Assembly: GCF_001039355.2 (NCBI RefSeq)
Contig: NW_019773770.1
Location: forward strand, 1 to 64,000
Reading direction: 5' to 3'
DNA: 64,000 nucleotides
From: Lingula anatina
Lineage: Eukaryota > Brachiopoda > Lingulata > Lingulida > Lingulidae
Made by a program: the position numbers and the translations under genes
Notes under the pieces: generated by a model
Database searches by the model: none
What the model was told of the DNA's origin: nothing
Seen by the model: the letters and a program-made list of their open reading frames with translations, nothing else
Part shown: piece after piece, positions 46,780-58,900 of the stretch
Numbering within the stretch: position 1 is the stretch's first letter
Layout: every line of letters starts with the position of its first letter

Positions 46780-48274
46780 TTTTTTTTTTTTTTTGGTAAG
46801 TCTGGCCCAATGTCCTCATTCACTTTTCAGAGAATCACAGCCTCCCATAGTGTATTGACCTTGTATTGCTTTGAATAATAAAAGTATTTAAACAACTACA
46901 AACAAAATACTCCTCTGTTTAATTTATTACAAGTTTTTACATTAAAGGGAAAATAAATAGAGAGCTATAAAGTTGCTGTGTATAACAATTTGTGTACCAG
47001 GATCTTGGAATGTGCACTAGAATAACATCATATATAACTTGGCCATTATCACATTTTAACTAATTTGTTTCTCACCCTCTTTTATCTGATAAAAAAGAAA
47101 AACAATTATTTCTGTTCCTTATCACTGACATGAACACTTTGTGTTGATTTTACATTCACATTTGAATCATGATATTGAGAAATGGACATCTCAATGCTGA
47201 AGCAATGCTGAACATATATATTGGCATCATAAGCTTTTAAGCTGATATTATAACATATCTATATGAAACTGAAGTCACTTCATTAAAAAGCAATAACACG
47301 TCTTTAGCTTACAAAATATTAATGAGACTGTATAAAGTACAAATAATTTTATATATTTATATATATATATACATCACTTATTTTTGTCAAAACATTGTGT
47401 CAGCAGAAAACAAGTTAACAAACTGCTGCATCATCAACAACAATGTCTGTGGTCCTGTAATGCTGTTACAGACTTTTTCATATAAACACAGGAGAAAACT
47501 GCAAGGTAAAATATGCTTGGAATTTCTTCTTTCAACTAATGTAACAGGTACAAAGACACTGCAATGTAAGAAGTTCATAAGCCATAAAAGTATGCAGTTT
47601 TGTTCTATTCTCTGTGGAAAAAAAAAAGAAAGCCTTCTGACTACAATGATATCTCAGCTATTTACCAACATCTGCCTACTGTAAATGCTACCATATTTAA
47701 AGTATTAGAATTTTTGCTTGCACAGTTAAAGGCTAAAAAAAATCCACATCCAAAATTCATGCACTTAGGATTTTAGATTTTTACATGGCACTTAGATTGG
47801 TATAGCACTTCAATCATATCCTTTTGTATTATGATTAAAACTGTCTTTATCAAAACCCCACATCCACATGTATACTATAAATACCTACTGATACATTCCC
47901 TTTGGGGCATCTGAGACCTTTGCTACATATGATTGGAATGAATGTTGCAAATGGACTAGTTTCATTTGTTAATAAACATGAAATAAGTGTTTACAATTAA
48001 GATGACTCTTATGTATGTGGACTTAAATAACTGACAAACTAGGGATATCTCTCTGAATGCTTAGATTGCCATCTTCTTCATCTCATAAACCACCTGGGTT
48101 AAACTTAATACTTTTTTGAGGCTCTCTTAACAAATCTGTATGTCCTAATTCATCCATATATTTCTTTAGTTCTATGGCCAGCTAAGCCTTTGATGTGATG
48201 AATACTGGCACCAATCTGTTCACTATCACCTTAAGGTATTAGAATTTCAACACCTCCCAGTCTTTCTGCCTGTT

Positions 48275-51057
48275 TCATATTTTCTCCACATAATTTGACG
48301 GAAATAGACCTTCCTTTCCACGCAGGCGTCCTGTCCACCAGCCCTGAGGATCTGGAAATAAAGGACAAACATAGATTTTATTTGTTGAATAACATCCTAT
48401 ACAAACATACCTATAGCAACAACACACAAACTACAAGATACACAAAAGTACCAATAGAGCTTACATTGGTTTTTAGCTTCTACATTTCTTTCTTTGTGCA
48501 ATACTTATCTACAAAAGATATAAGGCATTTTGAAAACAGAATTTCTTGTCTTATAAAATTGCCATAATTTTTTTTCAGACTGGTGAAAAAGAAACCAGGC
48601 TTGTTAAAATGGGGCCCTTTAATTTTTCTTTGGAACATTGAACACTGTCTACATTTTTCGCTTGCTCTTTGATAAAACATTGTCTACATTTTTCATATGC
48701 TCTTACTTCTATTAAAATAAGAGCAAGTTTAGGTTCCAGGTATAATGCCTTGAGTGACAGATAATCGTACAAAACTTAGCTTCTGTAAACCACTCTATCT
48801 TTAGGTTAAATATTTTAGTCAAATTACATCATTACATGTAATCCATGGTAAACTAACAGAAAGGAAACTAAAGGGAGTCATCCAAGATAGCCCAAAATCT
48901 TGTGACTTGGCATAAAATCAAGCAAGCTTAAGCCATTTAGAGGAGAGTGTGATAATGGCAGACTAAAAGGTTCCCCCTCAAGCAGATTCTATCACACATT
49001 TTCTACACTCCTATGATTTCATGCAGTGATGACAGTCTTAGTTTATCTTGGAAGACTCCTATTCTGCTTACTGCTTTTGCTTTTACAAGCAGGTGCGACA
49101 CCCCAAGAAATAACCCAAAACTACAATTTACCTTCTTTTATTAGAGATATAATATCTCCTTCATTGAAGCTTAGTTCATCTGTGTCCTGAGCATCATAAG
49201 CATATAGACACCTGCACTCGGGCAGCAAGGGTTTAGGTTTAGGATTGGGTTTCGGCTTGGGCCGACCGGCTCCTGGGGCAGGGCGTTTACTTCTGCTATT
49301 CAATCTCTGAATGCTAAAAATAGGGAATCATCATTAATACACACCTTGGAACTGTGAAACACATTTCTTATTTTTTCTTGATGAATTAATTAGCATTTCC
49401 CACTCAATATTCTCTGTTAAAACTAAAATCATTAATGTAAAATTCATTACATTTGAGGAAATGCACAAAATGACAATGAACCAATCTTCTCCAATGAGGC
49501 ATCAACTTACCCAGCCACTCCTGCCTCAGGTGTCTTCATGAATTCTTCATCATTATTCCTCACTGCCTGGTTGATCTGCCTGGCCAGCCTCTGTGCTCCC
49601 TCTTTGGGCAGGGACGGAGACTTGTCAGAAGAGGAAGAAACTCTCCGAGATGTCCTCTTGGCAGACCTCAAGTTTCCATTACTGCTGTGCACTGGTGGTG
49701 GTGGATAACCTGGTGTTGACAGGACAGAACGCAAAGCAAGAACACAGAGCACCATGCAGGCAGGGATTTAAAGGAAGCAACAGAACCATGCAGAGCAACA
49801 CAAAAGTACAGAAGTAATACGAGGTATTGAGAAAAAAATGAAACAAAGGTGGAGTGAGTGTATAATCACACATGAGAATTGAAGGAAAGAACAGAAACAT
49901 GCATTTAGCAGGTAAAATGGTAGAAGAAACGAGCAATTATGTCAGACAAAAGCCACACATTTAAAGGAAAATATTCGGAATTAAATAATGTTAGGTTTAG
50001 CAGGTAAAATGGTAGAAGAAACGAGCAGTTATGTCAGACAAAAGCCACACATTTAAAAGCAAAATATTCGGAATTGAATAATGTTAGGTTGCAAAGAAAA
50101 CAGAGATAGTACACAAAGGTGCATGAAAACCAAAGAAGCCAGAGAGGTGAAATGCCCAAAGAAATGGAGAGTAAAAGCATGAAAGAAAAGGGAAGAAAGA
50201 GAAAAAGAAAATGGCATTAGAAACATTTATTTTCAGATGGACATATGAAGTTAAAATGCACTACATTTATCAGTCTTAACAGCATAATGACAATAAATAT
50301 ATATACATATACAATTTGCTATAAAAAGTTACTAGTACAAAAAGTTAATGTTCTTAAAACATCCTATGTGCTTCATGTTGTGATCAAGCTTATAAAGTCC
50401 ATTTCATTTTAGAAATACAGAATTTATCTGAACGATGGAGATAAAAGTACAAATGACTCAAGAGTGAAGGTTAATTTTCAAACAACATTAGAGTCTACTT
50501 CCACACCTGACTTCACTGATATTACACATTATAAACCATATCAGGCCTTCTACCAGCAGATCTGGCAGGACCTGTGCTTGAGGTGGAGATACGGGGCTGT
50601 TGTGCTGCTAGGCTCCTTGGAGGAGGTTGAGGAGGGCATGTTGAATTGATTCTGTGCGGTGTGACAGGATTATACTCAAAGCTTGTAACAGGGTATGATG
50701 AAGGAGAAGGGTTTGGAACAGAAGAAATATCTTTTTGATTGTTTCTGGCCTGAACTTTAGGAATCAATTTTGGTTGTGTTTTAACACCAGTTCTGCCATG
50801 GTTTTGGCCTGGAGTTTTCAACAGGTTTGGAGGGTGGGAGGCTGCCTTGGTAGAAGCTCTTGCTGGTTGACTTAGTTGCACAGGTGTATTCCTAGAAGCA
50901 TGAGAAGACTGCACTGTAGGTCTACCTGGAGGTCCAGGGGCTGGTCTGCTAGGGGGGTTGCTGGAGGGAGGGGGAGGAGCTGCCCGGCCTGGACCAGCTG
51001 GACGGTAGTTGGCCCTACCTCCTGTCATCTGCACGGGGAGGTTTACATTGCCTGGCC
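48275..51057 (-). CDS. second set of myosin I tail exons (copy 1; detached TH2 and SH3)
   Basis: Four exons with the same lengths and phases as the myosin gene's tail: 51057-50554 (504 nt), 49709-49511 (199), 49313-49132 (182) and 48351-48275 (77, stop TGA). They encode the Pro-rich TH2 region ([14 protein letters not shown], then AAPPPPSS) and the SH3 domain ([40 protein letters not shown]). They are open and intact, differing from copy 2 by three residues in the first exon (Asn/His, Ala/Thr, Ala/Val by position) and none in the other three. No motor, IQ or TH1 exons lie between the copies, so this set has no 5' gene of its own. It is either an artefact of unmerged haplotypes or an alternative set of 3' exons. 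Confidence 0.85.
49904..50090. repeat. 92-bp tandem duplication inside the myosin tail intron
   Basis: TTTAGCAGGTAAAATGGTAG begins at 49904 and again at 49996, each followed by GAAACGAGCA, GTCAGACAAAAGCCACACAT and ATAATGTTAGG. The same pair is in copy 2 at 54479 and 54571, so it predates the 4.6-kb doubling. Confidence 0.9.
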
Positions 51058-51386
51058 CTGGATTCAAACAAACAATAATTACAATAACTGTTTTTTTTTT
51101 CAAATTATATCTTACATTAAATGAAAATTATCCAACACAACAACTTTCATACTGTTAGCTTATGACCAACCTAGACATACGCCTTCATCAGACTGATGTG
51201 AGAAGAAGCTTTCATTTATGATCCAACTACCAAGTTAATGAACATTTCTGCTCATTTACTTCTTACATTGTTGTATCAGACAACTGAATAAAAGACGGAT
51301 ATGTTTTGACTAACTGACTATGGCAGATAGGAGAATCCTCTTTCATAGTCCTTTGTATCTGACTGATATTTTTGCTTAGGTTTCAT

Positions 51387-51387
51387 N
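51387..51387. other. single N at the junction of the two 4.6-kb copies
   Basis: The only ambiguous base seen in the window. It falls exactly between the end of copy 1 and the T-tract that starts copy 2. Confidence 0.97.
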
Positions 51388-54300
51388 TTTTTTTTTTTTT
51401 TTTTTTTGGTAAGTCTGGCCCAATGTCCTCATTCACTTTTCAGAGAATCACGGCCTCCCATAGTGTATTGACCTTGTATTGCTTCGAATAATAAAACAGT
51501 ATTTAAACAACTACAAACAAAATACTCCTCTGTTTAATTTATTACAAGTTTTTACATTAAAGGGAAAATAAATAGAGAGCTATAAAGTTGCTGTGTATAA
51601 CAATTTGTGTACCAGGATCTTGGAATGTGCACTAGAATAATATCATATATAACTTGGCCATTATCACATTTTAACTAATTTGTTTCTCACCCTCTTTTAT
51701 CTGATAAAAAAGAAAAACAATTATTTCTGTTCCTTATCACTGACATGAACACTTTGTGTTGATTTTACATTCACATTTGAATCATGATATTGAGAAATGG
51801 ACATCTCAATGCTGAAGCAATGCTAGTATGTATATATTGGCATCATAAGCTTTTAAGCTGATATTATAACATATCTATATGAAACTGAAGTCACTTCATT
51901 AAAAAGCAATAACAAGTCTTTAGCTTACAAAATATTAATGAGACTGTATAAAGTACAAATAATTTTATATATTTATATATATATACATCACTTATTTTTG
52001 TCAAAACATTGTGTCAGCAGAAAACAAGTTAACAAACTGCTGCATCATCAACAACAATGTCTGTGGTCCTGTAATGCTGTTACAGACTTTTTCATATAAA
52101 CACAGGAGAAAACTGCAAGGTAAAATATGCTTGGAATATTTTCTTTCAACTAATGTAACAGGTACAAAGACACTGCTATGTAAGAAGTTCATAAGCCATA
52201 AAAGTATGCAGTCTTGTTCTATTCTATGTGGAAAAAAAATCAGCTATTTACCAACATCTGCCTACTGTAAATGCTACCATATTTAAATATTAGAATTTTT
52301 GCTTGCACAGTTAAAGGCTAAAAAAAAAAAAATCCACATCCAAAATTCATACACTTAGGATTTTAGATTTTTACATGGCACTTAGATTGGTATAGCACTT
52401 CAATCATATCCTTTCGTATTATGATTAAAACTTTATCAAACCCCACATCCACATATATACTATGAATACCATACTGATACATTCCCTTTGGGGCATCTGA
52501 GACCTTTGCTACATATGATTGGAATGAATGTTGCAAATGGACTAGTTTCATTTGTTAATAAACATGAAATAAGTGTTTACAATTAAGATGACTCTTATGT
52601 ATGTGGACTTAAATAACTGACAAACTAGGGATATCTCTCTGAATGCTTAGATTGCCATCTTCTTCATCTCATAAACCACCTGGGTTGAACTTAATACTTT
52701 TTTGAGGCTCTCTTAACAAATCTGCATGTCCTAATTCATCCATATATTTCTTTAGTTCTATGGCCAGCTAAGCCTTTGATGTGATGAATACTGGCACCAA
52801 TCTGTTCACTATCACCTTAAGGTATTTGAATTTCAACACCTCCCAGTCTTTCTGCCTGTTTCATATTTTCTCCACATAATTTGACGGAAATAGACCTTCC
52901 TTTCCACGCAGGCGTCCTGTCCACCAGCCCTGAGGATCTGGAAATAAAGGACAAACATAGATTTTATTTGTTGAATAACATCCTATACAAACATACCTAT
53001 AGCAACAACACACAAACTACAAGATACACAAAAGTACCAATAGAGCTTACATTGGTTTTTAGCTTCTACATTTCTTTCTTTGTGCAATACTTATCTACAA
53101 AAGATATAAGGCATTTTGAAAACAGAATTTCTTGTCTTATAAAATTGCCATCATTTTTTTTCAGACTGGTGAAAAAGAAACCAGGCTTGTTAAAATGGGG
53201 CCCTTTACTTTTTCTTTGGAACATTGAACACTGTCTACATTTTTCGTATGCTCTTTGATAAAACATTGTCTACATTTTTCATATGCTCTTACTTCTATTA
53301 AAATAAGAGCAAGTTTAGGTTCCAGGTATAATGCCTTGAGTGACAGATAATCGTACAAAACTTAGCTTCTGTAGACCACTCTATCTTTAGGTTAAATATT
53401 TTAGTCAAATTACATCATTACATGTAATCCATGGTAAACTAACAGAAAGGAAACTAAAGGGAATCATCCAAGATAGCCCAAAATCTTGTGACTTGGCATA
53501 AAATCAAGCAAGCTTAAGCCATTTAGAGGAGAGTGTGATAATGGCAGACTAAAAGGTTCCCCCTCAAGCAGATTCTATCACACATTTTCTACACTCCTAT
53601 GATTTCATGCAGTGATGACAGTCTTAGTTTATCTTGGAAGACTCCTATTCTGCTTACTTCTTTTGCTTTTACAAGCAGGTGCCACACCCCAAGAACTAAC
53701 CCTAAACTACAATTTACCTTCTTTTATTAGAGATATAATATCTCCTTCATTGAAGCTTAGTTCATCTGTGTCCTGAGCATCGTAAGCATATAGACACCTG
53801 CACTCGGGCAGCAAGGGTTTAGGTTTAGGATTGGGTTTCGGCTTGGGCCGACCGGCTCCTGGGGCAGGGCGTTTACTTCTGCTATTCAATCTCTGAATGC
53901 TAAAAATAGGAAATCATCATTAATACACACCTTGGAACTGTGAAACACATTTCTTATTTTTTCTTGTTTGCTGATGAATTAATTAGCATTTCCCACTCAA
54001 TATTCTCTGTTAAAACTAAAATCATTAATGTAAAATTCATTACATTTGAGGAAATGCACAAAATGACACTGAACCAATCTTCTCCAATGAGGCATCAACT
54101 TACCCAGCCACTCCTGCCTCAGGTGTCTTCATGAATTCTTCATCATTATTCCTCACTGCCTGGTTGATCTGCCTGGCCAGCCTCTGTGCTCCCTCTTTGG
54201 GCAGGGACGGAGACTTGTCAGAAGAGGAAGAAACTCTCCGAGATGTCCTCTTGGCAGACCTCAAGTTTCCATTACTGCTGTGCACTGGTGGTGGTGGATA

Positions 54301-55970
54301 ACCTGGTGTTGACAGGACAGAACGCAAAGCAAGAACACAGAGCACCATGCAGGCAGGGATTTAAAAGAAGCAACACAAAAGTACAGAAGTAATACGAGTT
54401 ATTGAGAAAAAAATGAAACAAAGGTGGAGTGAGTGTATAATCACACATGAGAATTGAAGGAAAGAACAGAAACATGCATTTAGCAGGTAAAATGGTAGAA
54501 GAAACGAGCAGTTATGTCAGACAAAAGCCACACATTTAAAGGAAAATATTCGGAATTAAATAATGTTAGGTTTAGCAGGTAAAATGGTAGAAGAAACGAG
54601 CAGTTATGTCAGACAATAGCCACACATTTAAAGGAAAATATTCGGAATTAAATAATGTTAGGTTGCAAAGAAAAAAGAGATAGTACACAAAGGTGCATGA
54701 AAACCAAAGAAGCCAAAGAGGTGAAATGCCCGAAGAAATGGAGAGTAAAAGCATGAAAGCAAAGGGAAGAAAAAGAAAAAGAAATGGCATTAGAAACATT
54801 TATTTTCAGATGGACATATGAAGTTAAAATGCACTACATGTATCAGTCTTAACAGCATAATGACAATAAATATATATACATATATAATTTACTATAAAAA
54901 GTTACCAGTACAAAAATGTTAATGTTCTTTAAACATCCTGTGTGCTTTATGTCGTGATTAAGCTTATAAAGTCCATTTCATTTTAGAAATACACAATTTA
55001 ACTGAACAATGGAGATAAAAGTACAAATGACTCAAGAGTAATGGTCACTTTTCAAACAACGTTAGAGTCTACTTCCACAACTGATTTCACTGATATTACA
55101 CATTATAAACCATATCAGGCCTTCTACCAGCAGATCTGGCAGGACCTGTGCTTGAGGTGGAGATACGGGGCTGTTGTGCTACTAGGCTCCTTGGAGGAGG
55201 TTGAGGAGGGCATGTTGAATTGATTCTGTGCGGTGTGACAGGATTATACTCAAAGCTTGTAACAGGGTATGATGAAGGGGAAGGGTTTGGAACAGAAGAA
55301 ATATCTTTTTGATTGTTTCTGGTCTGAACTTTAGGAATCAATTTTGGTTGTGTTTTAACACCAGTTCTGCCATGGTTTTGGCCTGGAGTTTTCAACAGGT
55401 TTGGAGGGTGGGAGGCTGCCTTGGTAGAAGCTCTTGCTGGTTGACTTAGTTGCACAGGTGTATTCCTAGAAGCATGAGAAGACTGCACTGTAGGTCTACC
55501 TGGAGGTCCAGGGGCTGGTCTGCTAGGGGGATGGCTGGAGGGAGGGGGAGGAGCTGCCCGGCCTGGACCAGCTGGACGGTAGTTGGCCCTACCTCCTGTC
55601 ATCTGCACGGGGAGGTTTACATTGCCTGGCCCTGGATTCAAACAAACAATAATTACAATAACTGTTTTTTTTTTCAAATTACATCTTACATTAAATGAAA
55701 ATTATCCAACACAACAACTTTCATACTGTAAGCTTATGACCAATCTGGACATACGGCTTCATCAGACTGATGTGAGATGATGTTTTCATTTATGATCCAA
55801 CTACCAAGTTAATGAACATTTCTGCTCATTTACTTCTTACATTTTGTTACATTGTTGTATCAGACAACTGAATAAAAGACAAATTCATTTTGACTAACTG
55901 ACAGTGGCAGGTAGGAGAATCCTCTTTCATAGTCCTTAGTATCTGACTGATATTTTTGCTTAGGTTTCAT
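51388..55970. repeat. 4.6-kb duplicated block, copy 2
   Basis: Collinear with 46780-51386. Beyond the point where copy 1 stops (GCTTAGGTTTCAT at about 55957-55969), this copy continues without a break into the upstream myosin exons. The shared 3' UTR has its own AATAAA on the minus strand (51543-51538). Confidence 0.95.
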
Positions 55971-58900
55971 ACAAACTTTAAAATGAATAAAATTCAAACA
56001 TAATTATCAGTTCTTACTGGAGTTCTTTGGAAGTCCCTGTCCAATTGATACTGTGAGAACTTTCCCTGAGGGTTTAAGCAGCGCAGCATTGCCATTTCCT
56101 TTCACAAACTTCACAGTTCTTTTTCCACCACCACCCCATCCTTCCTTTTTGACAGGAAATTCTAACCTAAAATAATACATATCTTCATTTTCTAAACAGT
56201 ATTGAAATTATGGTCATTTCCTTTTCAAGTTGCTGAAGTTCCTTCATGTTTAACATATCTATTCAGGTTCTGAATTTAAAAAAAAACATGACTAATAAAA
56301 TAATTTGCTTTACACATAAAATGTACATGTATATTTCTATCATGCATTACTTTTGACAGTGGATCACATAGATGCCATTGCACAACTGCATTACTTATTA
56401 AAGTTAATACAATCCGAAATTATTTCAATTTGTTAGTGTTCAAGTGAACTTTAAACTAAATATATTTCTATTTTGGCACAACTACAAACTCTGGTGACTC
56501 ATAGAGAGTATTATTGTAAAATGGCTACATGAATTTAATTTGATACTCACGTATCACTAAACTCTACTTTCAACTCTTTGTGTGTCCTCTCCTTGTATTT
56601 TTTAGACAAAGCAGTCAGAAACTCTGTTTTAAAGACTGATTCTAGTAAACTGCTGTAATCATTTTGAACATGGATGATAAAGAAGTCATCTTGCATTGTG
56701 CTGAAAATAAAAAAATAAAAAATAAAAAATTAGCACAAGAATAATAGAAACCAAAAGGCCACTTTTTCTTACAAAATTCATGTCATAATTCTGTGGCGTG
56801 AAACTTTCACCAAAAATTTCAGCAGCAAAAGTAGCCAGTCACTGCCCTTAACTCTTTTTTTTAAATAATAATACTTAAACTACAAAGCATCAATGAGTTT
56901 TCCATGAGCATCTCTGAAGTCTCTATTCAACTAAATCTTAACTTAAATTTAAAACCATATTCATAATTTACTTACACTGCACACCGTGGAAGAGTCTTAA
57001 CTCCCGAAGTCATTATTATCATACTGGTAAACTAACAAGTAATCAACTACATAATCCCAAAACATTCTTGTTCCACACCATTCTTGTTATACAGAACTTT
57101 CAAAACTGAGTCTGCTTCTGTTTGCTTCATTACTAATAAACTAGTGGTTTGGTTTCCTTGTAATGTGATACCCAAATATACAATTGTACTACTCAAATTG
57201 TATCCTTGTGTTAATTCAACAGCCATAAGCACTACAACCTACAGTTCCTTTACTGATATTCTGCATAAAGCTAAGGTTAATTATGACTCCTTCATGTGAA
57301 TAATGTGTCATTATTGTAACTGCAGGGAATGAATTGGCATTCACAAGTGTACAAACAAATTGTTGGAAAGTATCAGCCATACTATGGCCAGCAAAAGTTG
57401 CCATACAAAGGTTACATTGTTGACTTTGGAACAATAAGTCACTGCCAATGTTTAATTCTATTCTGTAACATAACACTTGATTGTAAACAATTCTGACAAA
57501 AGTACAATTCAAGAAAGCCTTTAGACTCAGCTGCCTGCAGGTTTTTCATGATTTCCATGGCAAAAGAAAAACAGTACTTAGCAGAAGTCTGAAGGAGCTA
57601 ATATTAGGTTAAAATTACAAAAATCAATGTTATAAAATTTTAACTTTAGAGGCATGAAAACATTAAACGAATAAATATGTAGCCAAAAATTCCTTTGCCT
57701 ATCATATAATCAACAATAAATGACAATTGCTATGATATTGTAAGTATTCTAAACAGTAATTATCCTTACTAATAAACTGTACCAAATGAACATTTAGAAA
57801 TAAATCAATTATTTTGTTGCTCAAATTTTTTATAGGAATTAAGAATTAAAAATTAAAGCGAAACCATAAAGACATTATTATTATCATTATTATTTGTTAT
57901 CTGATATAATTAAGTCAAAAAGTCACCTACTATTTGTCTAAAAGAAATGCCCTTATTGCTCCTGTCAAAATCATAACACAATTCAACATGTTGCATTTCA
58001 CTTTTTCAGTATTTAGTACTGACATCATAATCAGACTGAACTGAAGCATCAAAATTAATTGAAACTTATGAAAAAAAAAATAAAATAAAATAATAATAAT
58101 AATAATAATAATATTCCTGTTCCACCAACTTTATCCCCAATTTATGAAAATATAATGTTTAGCATGAGTTCTGTTAAATGTCTAAGGTAAAAGGCTAGAC
58201 ATAAAGTCAAGTTCTTAAATAAAGTTGCAATATAAAGTTTATCATAAAATTTTAAAAATTAAGCATAAAAATCTACTGTAAAATTATTTTACTTTCTTTA
58301 CACTGCATTGCTACAAGTGTTAAAATCACATTTTCTACTATTTAAAGAGAACAACAGGAAAACAGTCAGTTTGTTATTTAACTTCATATTTTTCCCACTG
58401 AGCAACACATTAATTCAAGTCAAATGGACAAAAAAAAGGGACACAATACCTCAGTGCCACTCCAGTTATCATTTCCATTTCCAATGGCCGCTTGACGACC
58501 TCTTTCAGCTGGCCCTTCTCTGGCCCTTTCTTCATCTGGTTAAAAAAAAATTAATTTGAAAAGAAATTATCTAAGAAATATTATTTAACTAACAGGAAAT
58601 AATGACAAAATCATTTTTTCTTTGCAATTATAAGGAGATAATATTAATATTCTTGTGGATTTTTTGTCATTGAGAAAGAAAGTTATAGTTTACAAAAAGT
58701 AAGCATATCCAACTTGGCTAGGATAAATTTATAGATTTAAAAGTTGAAATGTCATTTTGTCAAATGGGTGCTTTCTTATATCTGACTGAACTCACCATTT
58801 CTCTGCCTACTAGGTAAACTCCTTTTGATGTGACTATCAAATCTCTTTTGGCTGTCTAAAATTCCAAAAGAATAAATGAATATTTTAAGCAAAAAAAAAT

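Larger units (their letters stand above)
46780..51386. repeat. 4.6-kb duplicated block, copy 1
   Basis: Begins at a T-tract (46782-46795) followed by GGTAAGTCTGGCCC and ends at TTTGCTTAGGTTTCAT directly before the N at 51387. The whole block reappears in the same order and orientation at 51388-55970, with only scattered substitutions and small indels. It contains the last four exons of the myosin gene and its 3' UTR. Confidence 0.95.

Noticed and set aside
50522-50553. Reading the TH2 exon through to the stop after MVYNV
   Set aside because: The donor GTAGAAGG at 50553 gives the phase needed to join GYPPPP in the next exon; read-through would remove the SH3 domain. The same holds in copy 2 at 55127.
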